NCBI GenBank assembly: GCA_030837445.1
Contig: JAUPKM010000341.1
Span: forward strand, 1-5,256
Origin: Actinomycetota bacterium
GTDB lineage: Bacteria > Actinomycetota > Actinomycetes > S36-B12 > UBA10799
Length of the DNA: 5,256 bases
Direction: 5' to 3'
The position numbers and the translations under genes were made by a program. Shown here piece after piece: positions 1 through 4,668 of this stretch. Each line of letters opens with the position of its first letter. The stretch's first letter is position 1. The notes under the pieces were generated by a model. That model was not told the origin of the DNA. It was given only the letters and a program-made list of their open reading frames with translations, and searched no databases.

Positions 1-101
1 AAACTGAGTACAGGGGTCAGCGTAAACATGACACGGCTGATCACTCGGCCCACTCGCGCTATTCGCGTCGGAGAGGAGGAGGGCTCGTCTGCTCGGTTCA
101 T
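1..101 (-). CDS. N-terminus of an unrecognised protein, runs off the left edge
   Basis: The frame opens with ATG at 101-99 and stays open for 33 codons to the window edge. It is preceded by a good ribosome binding site (GGGAGG, about five bases from the ATG on the minus strand). The ATG overlaps the stop of an upstream minus-strand frame as ATGA, the usual signature of translational coupling. The start reads MNRADEPSSSPTRIARVGRV and is followed by a more hydrophobic stretch (ISRVMFTLTPVLS). This could be the beginning of a membrane segment or signal, but too little is visible to decide. Codon third positions are only moderately G/C rich. I do not recognise the family. Confidence rests on the start context rather than on homology. 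Confidence 0.45.
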   Translation of the reverse strand, partial: MNRADEPSSSPTRIARVGRVISRVMFTLTPVLS

Positions 102-253
102 AGGCCCCTCCCGTAGCTATTCAGGTACTTGTTGATCTTCTCGGTCAGGCAGTAGCCGCGAGTGCACTGAGGGTAGTGGAGATCCAGGATACGTCGCCGT
201 TGACGAGGCGGTACAGGGCCTGCAACCGGGTGATGGGCCAGCAGCCGCGTTGC
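98..253 (-). pseudogene. Minus-strand coding remnant of unknown family, with a frame switch
   Basis: Two stretches look coding on the minus strand but lie in different frames. From about 253 to 190 the frame continuing the VapC fossil reads RGCWPITRLQALYRLVNGD, with almost every codon ending in G or C. From about 165 to 98 another frame reads RGYCLTEKINKYLNSYGRGL before TGA, again with about 18 of 20 codons ending in G/C. Neither resembles VapC, so this is probably the C-terminal part of a different gene that joined the VapC fossil and then took an indel near 165-190. Its stop overlaps the start of the left-edge gene as ATGA, so the two were probably an operon. I recognise no family. The frame switch could also mean that only the lower segment is real. 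Confidence 0.35.
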
Positions 254-372
254 ACGGCATACAGGGGAAGGTTCGCGGTCGACGCGATCGCGGCAACCAT
301 CAGATCCAGGCGTCGGGGCCGTGCCACCAGTTCCTCCGCAGCCAGGCGAGGATGCCGCGGGCGTAAGGTGAC
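244..372 (-). pseudogene. Fossil vapBC: VapB piece fused in frame to the VapC C-terminus
   Basis: Read on the minus strand, one open frame gives VTLRPRHPRLAAEELVAR and then PRRLDLMVAAIASTANLPLY. The first part matches the middle of the intact VapB in this window (ELRP..RRRRLTAEELVAR). The second matches the C-terminal third of the intact VapC (PRRLDLMIAAIASTANLPLY), including the third conserved PIN-domain Asp. At the DNA level 264-323 matches 1641-1700 at about 56 of 60 bases, and 321-350 matches the vapB copy from 2089 at about 28 of 30. The junction falls on CGTG (320-323), which is present at both donor points, so a deletion of about 390 bp at a 4-bp microhomology explains it. A one-base indel near 254-263 then breaks the end of the toxin. 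PIN residues D11 and E39 are absent, so no toxin activity is expected. Confidence 0.8.
264..323. repeat. Diverged direct repeat, copy 1 (vapC 3' region)
   Basis: This 60-bp stretch matches 1641-1700 in the same orientation with four visible mismatches (in the caacc/caatc, cagatcc/caagtcc and ggcg/gacg positions). It lies inside the vapBC fossil. The similarity continues at a lower level on the left to about 244, across a one-base indel. The two copies are most simply paralogues from a duplication or from independent acquisition of related modules. Confidence 0.85.
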
Positions 373-381
373 CGCAGAACT

Positions 382-509
382 GGGCTGCTCGGCCCCAATG
401 GTGCCGGCAAGACGACGTTATTGCGGACCCTGGCGACTGCGCTGCCGGAGACTCACCACTCGAGCGTGGGTACCTGACAACAATCGGCGGACAGGAGATG
501 GCGAGATGA
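382..509 (+). pseudogene. Gutted ABC transporter ATPase: Walker A plus C-terminal tail
   Basis: In frame from 382 the sequence reads GLL and then GPNGAGKTTLLRTLATALP, an unmistakable ABC-type Walker A (P-loop at about 391-417) with its following helix. That frame soon hits a stop (475-477). A second frame from about 453 reads SPLERGYLTTIGGQEMAR and ends with TGA at 507-509. It resembles the usual C-terminal end of such ATPases (LE..YL...GG). The central part, holding the Q-loop, signature LSGGQ, Walker B and H-loop, is missing, so some hundreds of bases were deleted with a frame change near 450-460. The N-terminus before the P-loop is also gone, cut where the vapBC fossil begins. The surviving stop overlaps the start of the permease remnant as ATGA, which preserves the original operon junction. 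Confidence 0.75.
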
Positions 510-1001
510 CCGCCTACCGTCTTGCCCTGTACCGGTCGCCGGTCCGCTGGTGGTTTCCCCTAGAACCGCAAATACCTGCCGGCGATGACCACCCTGGCGC
601 ACAACCTCGCCTCACTGCCGCCAGGCCTCCTGACCATCCCGGACACCCTCAACGAGCAGAAGCTCGACCCGACGCAGGACCCTGGTAGCGGATTCCTGCT
701 CACGGGCGACAACCAGTGGTCCGTCGCCTCGACCATCACGACGCCCATCTTGAAGGCCAGTCTCCCGGCCTACTGCCCCAGGGACGAGCAGGGCGCGCAG
801 ACGGTGCTCCACGCTCATTTCGAACTCGACAGCTGGCTCTCGGCCCGTGCCTACGGCGCAGGCAGGCCGTCGTCCGTGGGCGGTGGCCCGCCGGGCGTCG
901 ACCACGATGCCATCGCCGAACTGCTCTCCAAACCCGAGCAGACCCAGGCAGCGTGGGCACGTGACCGCATCAAAGTGATCACCGGGACTCCCTGTGCGTA
1001 A
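506..1001 (+). pseudogene. Gutted ABC transporter permease: N-terminal tip plus C-terminal domain
   Basis: ATG at 506 overlaps the ATPase stop and has GGAG just upstream. It starts MTAYRLALYRSPVRWWFP, the typical cytoplasmic start of an actinobacterial ABC permease (basic, with an Arg-Ser-Pro-x-Arg-Trp-Trp motif before the first membrane helix). At about 555-563 this breaks, and a different frame (from 564) reads NRKYLPAMTTLAHNLASLPP and continues to TAA at 999-1001. The second part keeps strong G/C third positions and looks like the C-terminal extracytoplasmic domain of the same permease class (DUF7224-like, from memory), ending in Cys-Ala. All membrane helices are deleted, so it cannot transport. 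An isolated 138-residue product from ATG 585 is formally possible, but I see no ribosome binding site that argues for it. Confidence 0.6.
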
Positions 1002-1011
1002 CCGACTCGCC

Positions 1012-1413
1012 TCATCCCGCCGCCCCCTCGACTGGCTGGAGAACATCGCCGTCAAGTCCGGGCGCTGGTAGCCCCGGAGCCACAGTGGGCGTCACGGGTT
1101 GCGAGGAGCCACTGTTCCAAACGAGCCACTTGCGGCGTACTTCCTCCACCACGTCGATGCCGTGGTGATGGGCCAGCAGAAGTACCTGGCTCAGGACATC
1201 GGCGACCTCGGCCCGGAAGTCCGCGTCGAGCTGTTCCGGGCTGCGTCCTTTCGATCGTGCCTGGCCGCTGCGCATGAGATGGGCCTGCGTCAGTTCGCCG
1301 ACCTCCTCGTGCAGCTTCAGGATCTGCCAGTCGTCGTCCCGGGTGATCGAGAACCGGGCGGCATAGAGCTGGGAGACCTGCTCGACCTGCTCGGTCAGCT
1401 CACGGATATCCAT
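1012..1413 (-). CDS. MazG-like nucleotide pyrophosphohydrolase
   Basis: The protein has 133 residues and begins MDIRELTEQVEQVSQLYAAR. It carries the MazG-superfamily metal site EExxE at residues 36-40 (EEVGE), then 28 residues, then ExxD at 69-72 (EVAD), within a short all-alpha fold. Such enzymes hydrolyse (d)NTPs to the monophosphate and pyrophosphate using Mg2+, acting as house-cleaning or, in some contexts, alarmone- or phage-related enzymes. The substrate cannot be read from the sequence. I chose the ATG at 1413 over the upstream ATG at 1491 because a GGAAGG lies ten bases before it and the family starts here. After KWLVW (about residue 100) the last ~35 residues are Pro/Gly/Val-rich and unlike the family core, so the 3' end may have been rewritten. 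It converges with the permease remnant ten bases away. Confidence 0.85.
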   Translation of the reverse strand: MDIRELTEQVEQVSQLYAARFSITRDDDWQILKLHEEVGELTQAHLMRSGQARSKGRSPEQLDADFRAEVADVLSQVLLLAHHHGIDVVEEVRRKWLVWNSGSSQPVTPTVAPGLPAPGLDGDVLQPVEGAAG

Positions 1414-1575
1414 GACCGCTGAACCTTCCACACGGCAACGACACTCAACGCCCCGACGCCGTTCCGTGCACCGCATCCCGGGGGTGAGCATCGTCGCGGA
1501 CCGGCTTCGGCCTTTGGCTTGGCCCAGAGGGAGGTGATCGAAGCCAGTCCTGTCGAGGTGCGGTCAACCCACCTA
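1414..1575. other. Intergenic spacer between vapC and the MazG-like gene
   Basis: This 162-bp stretch separates the stop of vapC from the start of the MazG-like gene, both on the minus strand. It holds the GGAAGG ribosome binding site of the downstream gene, next to 1424-1429. I found no convincing -35/-10 pair and no strong terminator hairpin. The only symmetry is a weak GGCC...GGCC element near 1507-1522. Whether the MazG-like gene is read from vapBC or from its own promoter cannot be told. Confidence 0.4.
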
Positions 1576-1980
1576 TCAAATCTCCACCACGGTCACGAGT
1601 CCCTCCAGACCCGCGAAGTCGGCCGCGTTGCGGGTGTACAGGGGAAGGTTCGCGGTCGACGCGATCGCGGCAATCATCAAGTCCAGACGTCGGGGCCGTG
1701 GGCTCCTGCCCGCGGCGACCGTGCGGGCAACGAGGCTCCCGTATCGTGCCGCCGCGTTCTGGTCGAACGGCAGGGCGTCGAAATCCGCGACAGCGGCACC
1801 GAGCTGTTCTGCCCGCAGGGCCCGCGAATCAGCGTCCTTCGCCAAGGCCACTCCCTGGTACAACTCGGCCAGGGTGACAGCCGTGATCTCCGGGATCTCC
1901 GGCAGCACACTGGGATCGAGAACCCCGAGATCGAGGTAGACGCAGGTGTCGAGAACCCCCGAGTCGCTCCGCTCAGACAT
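1576..1980 (-). CDS. vapC: VapC-type PIN-domain ribonuclease toxin
   Basis: This 134-residue protein has the PIN-domain layout of VapC toxins, which are Mg2+-dependent endoribonucleases that act on tRNA, rRNA or mRNA when the antitoxin is lost. Visible acidic residues are D11 in SGVLDTCVYLD, E39 in TAVTLAELYQG, D100 in RPRRLDLMIAAIA and D121 in TRNAADF, in the expected order and spacing, so the active site looks complete. ATG at 1980-1978 is chosen because it overlaps the vapB stop (ATGTCTGA, 8 bases), the standard coupling in these operons, and because the earlier in-frame ATGs lie inside vapB. No strong ribosome binding site precedes it, which fits coupling to vapB. Its last third is repeated in the fossil at 244-323. 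The RNA target cannot be predicted from this. Confidence 0.92.
   Translation of the reverse strand: MSERSDSGVLDTCVYLDLGVLDPSVLPEIPEITAVTLAELYQGVALAKDADSRALRAEQLGAAVADFDALPFDQNAAARYGSLVARTVAAGRSPRPRRLDLMIAAIASTANLPLYTRNAADFAGLEGLVTVVEI
1641..1700. repeat. Diverged direct repeat, copy 2 (inside intact vapC)
   Basis: This partner of 264-323, with about 56 of 60 bases identical, lies within the C-terminal coding part of the intact vapC. It covers the residues around the conserved PRRLDLM motif. Homology stops sharply at 1700, where the fossil switches to vapB sequence. Confidence 0.85.
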
Positions 1981-2251
1981 CTCGCGCCGCTCGTAGATCA
2001 TCGCCGTCGACCCGGTCCTCGGTCCCGAAGAACTCATCGGCCTCACGGCGCATCCGGTCGTAGTCCACTGTTGGCAGACGGCGATGGCGTGCCACCAGTT
2101 CCTCCGCGGTCAGGCGACGCCGCCGACTCAGCGGGCGAAGTTCCGCCACTTCGGTGCCATTGCGGGTGATGTGGTAAATCTGTCCCTTATCCACCTCATC
2201 CATGACAGCAGCTGAGTGATTGCGGAACTCACGCTGACTGATGACCTTCAT
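1973..2251 (-). CDS. vapB: VapB antitoxin, Phd/YefM family
   Basis: The 92-residue protein starts MKVISQREFRNHSAAVM, the signature N-terminus of Phd/YefM DNA-binding antitoxins, and continues through GQIYHITRNGTEVAELRP, the usual strand-rich dimer and DNA-binding part (residues 1-42). The charged remainder, with LTAEELVARHRRLP and a D/E-rich end, is the expected flexible toxin-binding tail. It neutralises the VapC encoded directly downstream by wrapping its active site, and with VapC it normally represses its own promoter. ATG at 2251 is chosen because the family begins here and a perfect inverted repeat sits just upstream. However, a second in-frame ATG at 2347 has a much better ribosome binding site (AGGAGG at 2362-2357) and would add 32 residues of unfamiliar sequence. 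The region just before the 2251 ATG has no clear ribosome binding site. Confidence 0.9.
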   Translation of the reverse strand: MKVISQREFRNHSAAVMDEVDKGQIYHITRNGTEVAELRPLSRRRRLTAEELVARHRRLPTVDYDRMRREADEFFGTEDRVDGDDLRAARDV

Positions 2252-2260
2252 GGAACGATG

Positions 2261-2287
2261 GTAGCCCCGCGTGTCCCGCGGGGCTAC
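2261..2287. promoter_or_regulatory. Perfect 11-bp inverted repeat upstream of vapB, probable operator
   Basis: The arms are GTAGCCCCGCG (2261-2271) and CGCGGGGCTAC (2277-2287), with a 5-base spacer. They lie 9 bases upstream of the vapB start. Phd/YefM-VapC complexes bind palindromes at this position to repress their own operon, so an operator is the simplest reading. As RNA it would also form a very stable hairpin that could affect translation of vapB. No clear -10/-35 is visible beside it. Confidence 0.6.
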
Positions 2288-2383
2288 GCACGCGGCCACC
2301 CGATGGAGGGACGGTTCGGCAGGGTCCTCACGCCGTGCCTCAGACATCGAACAACGCCTCCTGCCCGGCCACTCACGCAACGG

Positions 2384-2480
2384 TCACCCCGTGTGCAGCC
2401 GCCGCGTCAACGTCCTGCTCAGCCAGCCCTTGACAGCGTTGTACAGCACCCGGTAGGTCGTAGCGATCCTTGTCGTGCGG
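2384..2480 (-). other. Possible C-terminal tail of a minus-strand gene
   Basis: One minus-strand frame, ending at TGA 2386-2384, reads TTRIATTYRVLYNAVKGWLS and then RTLTRRLHTG. About 26 of 30 codons end in G or C, much higher than in the alternative frames here, which suggests past coding. I recognise no family, and no start is visible because the upstream part overlaps the plus-strand regulator pseudogene. It may be the end of a gene that once preceded vapBC in the same direction. Confidence 0.25.
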
Positions 2481-3667
2481 ACGCACGTTGCGGGAGGCTT
2501 CCCCGCCGTCGGCGTCCACGCCCCGGCCGCTTGCAGGGCCACGCTGGCCACGAAGGCCCGTCAGACGCTCGCTCCACCGGTCACCTTCGACGCTTGGGAT
2601 CTGCAGTTCGAGGGAACACCGGTCCCCGTGGTGAAGATCCACGATCTACCCGCCCACGGCAAGCCCTGCCGGGTGATCTCCTCCGGCAAGGTCTACCTGC
2701 GGTCCTACGACGGCGACTACGAACTGTCCCAGGTCGAGGAGCAGGCCGTCGCCAACCGCAGCACCCCCACCTTCGACCAACAACCCGTCCGCGGGACCGA
2801 CACGACCGACCTGCGGCCGGACCTGCTGACCGCCTACCTGGCTTCCTGCCGTGCCTCATCCACCGCGATCTCGGCCCCTACGCCCTCACCCAGGCCATCA
2901 CCCTGCGACTGGATGAGCGTCAACTGATCCTGTCCAACCAGGGCGGGCTGTGGGGCATCACCGTGGACCGGCTCGGCAAGACCGGCGTAGCCTCCGCCCG
3001 CAACGGTCACCTCCTGCGGATCTGCCAGAACGTGCGCAGCAAGGAGGACAACCGCGTCGTCGAGGCGCTCGCCTCCGGCATCCCCGCCGTCCTGGCCAGC
3101 CTCCGGGATGCCGACATGGTGCCGCCCCGCTTCCACGACCAGGGCATCAGCTTCACCGTCGCCGTCCCCAACCACGCCCTCCTGGCCGCAGACGACCTGG
3201 AATGGCTCGCTGCGCTGCCCGCCGCCGCGACCCTCAGCGACCGGCAACGGCACGCGTTCGGCGCCATGCGGCACGGCCGTACCTGGACCAACCAGACCTT
3301 CCGTGAGACCTTCCCGATGGACTCCCGCGAAGCCCGCGCCGAACCCGCAAGCGCTGCGACGACAGGTTCGGGCCCAGACCTCGGCGCCTCCGTCGGTCCC
3401 ACCCGCCGCAACTGGCAGGTCCTCTCCCGACAGCTCCAACGCACGCCGACCCGCCCGCCCGAAAGGGCTGAACAGGGAGTTCGGCGTCTGCGTAAGGGTG
3501 CCTTGAGTGTAAACGTCGATCCCAGGGACGAGTTGCGTCTCGGCGTGACCTCCGCACAGCGCCGCCGGGACAGAGTTGTGAGCGACGTGAGACCGCCGAC
3601 CTACATGATCACTATCCTCGCGAGAGACTATAGGGGTCCAGTAGGTTTCGGCGAACCAGCACCGTAG
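2475..3667 (+). pseudogene. Broken ATP-binding regulator, AlbA_2/HATPase_c_4 type
   Basis: Two frames encode consecutive parts of a family common in Streptomyces: transcription-factor-like proteins with a Schlafen-type AlbA_2 domain and a divergent GHKL ATPase domain. The first frame (2475-about 2865) includes ARQTLAPPVTFDAWDLQFEG, KPCRVISSGKVYLRSYDGDY and ELSQVEEQA, the end of the AlbA_2 region. The second (from 2855) includes LIHRDLGPYALTQA, the N-box-like motif, then LILSNQGGLWGITVDRLG and RNGHLLRICQNVRS. Between them the expected linker of over one hundred residues is missing and the frame changes, so the product is broken. The N-terminus of AlbA_2 and any start are also gone. After SREARA near 3340 the sequence leaves the family pattern but stays open to 3667, with a phrase (RRNWQVLSRQLQRTPTRPPE) that may come from a C-terminal winged-helix part. 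Confidence 0.75.
3606..3634 (+). promoter_or_regulatory. Candidate promoter of the AAA-protease operon
   Basis: TGATCA (3606-3611) and TATAGG (3629-3634) are separated by 17 bases, the ideal spacing for a housekeeping sigma factor. Matches to consensus are only partial (3 of 6 and 4 of 6). The 8-bp palindrome CTCGCGAG (3617-3624) sits in the spacer, where a repressor or activator could act. The site is 48 bases upstream of the ATPase start and lies in the most A/T-rich part of the region, after the regulator pseudogene has decayed. Confidence 0.4.
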
Positions 3668-3681
3668 AGAGGAGGACGACG

Positions 3682-4662
3682 ATGGCAACGGCCGATCAGG
3701 TGAAGGCCTTGGTCAAGAGCCATGCCGAGGGCGATGACGAACGCTTCTACGCCGTCGCCCTCCAGGTGGCTGCGAGAGCTGCGCGTAGCGGGCACAGTGG
3801 CATGGCCCAGGAGCTGCGCGATCTGGTGGACTCCCTGCGAAGCCGCCCGACGTCACGTTCGGCCGCTCGACGTCCTACCTTGGTGGTCCAGCCGAGGGGC
3901 GAGCTGGCCGGTCTGCTCGCGGTGACCTACCCCGAGACGATATTGGCCGATCTTGTCCTTGATGAGCGCCTCCAGGCACGGTTGTACCGAGTAGTGCTGG
4001 AGCAGCGGCAGCGGGATGTGCTGGTTACTCAGGGTTTCGCCCCCGAACGTCGGTTGCTCCTGATCGGACCACCCGGGACGGGCAAGACGATAACGGCGCG
4101 CGCCCTGGCGGGTGAGCTGCGGCTGCCGCTGTTCTCCATCCGGCTGGACTCACTGATCACGAAGATGATGGGCGAGACGGCCGCGAAGCTCCGCCTGATC
4201 TTCGACGCCTTGGCCGAGACCCGCGGTGTCTACCTGTTCGACGAGGTCGATGCCCTGGCCGGCGAGCGTGCCCAGGGCAATGATGTCGGGGAGATCCGTC
4301 GGGTGCTGAACTCGTTCCTGCAGTTCCTCGAACAAGATCCATCCGACAGCCTGATCGTGGCAGCCTCCAACCATCCGCAATTGTTGGACCGTGCCTTGTT
4401 CCGGCGGTTCGAGTCGGTCATCGAGTACCCGCTGCCGTCGCCCGCCGTCGCCCAGCAGGTGATCCGCAACCGGTTGGCCAGCGTCCCCATTGGCGGGATC
4501 GACTGGAAGACGGTGCGCGACGCGAGCCGATCGCACAGCCATGCGGAGTTGACCATGGCGGCCGAGGCAGCGGCCAAGGCAGCTATTCTGACCGACGACA
4601 AGGTGACGACACGTGGCTTGGTCGACGCCTTGAGTGACCGTCTCACCGATATGGACCGATAG
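3682..4662 (+). CDS. AAA+ ATPase, partner of the downstream subtilisin-like protease
   Basis: This 326-residue single-module AAA+ protein starts at an ATG six bases after GGAGG (3671-3675). Residues 1-60 form a helical N-terminal region rich in Ala and Arg. The AAA core has Walker A GPPGTGKT (129-136), an RLDSLITKMMGET pore/helix segment (154-166), Walker B VYLFDEVD (183-190, catalytic pair D187-E188), sensor 1 Asn230 in IVAASN, and an arginine-finger region DRALFRRFE (236-244). A sensor-2-like SHAEL lies at 286-290 in a small helical lid. All residues needed for ATP binding, hydrolysis and ring assembly appear present. The closest type I know of is the AAA ATPase encoded next to an S8 subtilase, and that partner follows six bases later, so they are almost certainly cotranscribed and act together in the cytoplasm. 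Remodelling of substrates or control of the protease is inferred. Confidence 0.9.
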   Translation: MATADQVKALVKSHAEGDDERFYAVALQVAARAARSGHSGMAQELRDLVDSLRSRPTSRSAARRPTLVVQPRGELAGLLAVTYPETILADLVLDERLQARLYRVVLEQRQRDVLVTQGFAPERRLLLIGPPGTGKTITARALAGELRLPLFSIRLDSLITKMMGETAAKLRLIFDALAETRGVYLFDEVDALAGERAQGNDVGEIRRVLNSFLQFLEQDPSDSLIVAASNHPQLLDRALFRRFESVIEYPLPSPAVAQQVIRNRLASVPIGGIDWKTVRDASRSHSHAELTMAAEAAAKAAILTDDKVTTRGLVDALSDRLTDMDR

Positions 4663-4668
4663 GGATCG

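Noticed and set aside
1..30. Possible insertion-sequence end at the left edge (tgagtacaggggtcagcg)
   Set aside because: No matching inverted repeat, target-site duplication or transposase is visible in the window, and the bases are readable as coding on the minus strand.
176..688. 170-codon plus-strand frame taken as a single gene
   Set aside because: Only its part from 506 (permease N-terminal tip) looks real. Upstream it is antisense to the vapBC fossil and out of frame with the Walker A motif.
612..1055. 147-codon minus-strand frame
   Set aside because: It is antisense to the permease remnant, has no recognisable motif, and overlaps the end of the MazG-like gene in another frame.
1519..2169. 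216-codon plus-strand frame across vapBC
   Set aside because: It is a shadow of vapC and vapB, which are supported by PIN-domain and Phd/YefM motifs and by their 8-base overlap.
3457..3468. GCCC-GAAA-GGGC mini-hairpin as a terminator
   Set aside because: The stem is only four base pairs and no U-tract follows, so it cannot be supported as a terminator.
2834..3688. 284-codon open frame on the minus strand
   Set aside because: It lies antisense to the HATPase part of the regulator pseudogene, whose plus-strand translation shows clear family motifs. Long antisense frames are routine in high-GC DNA.
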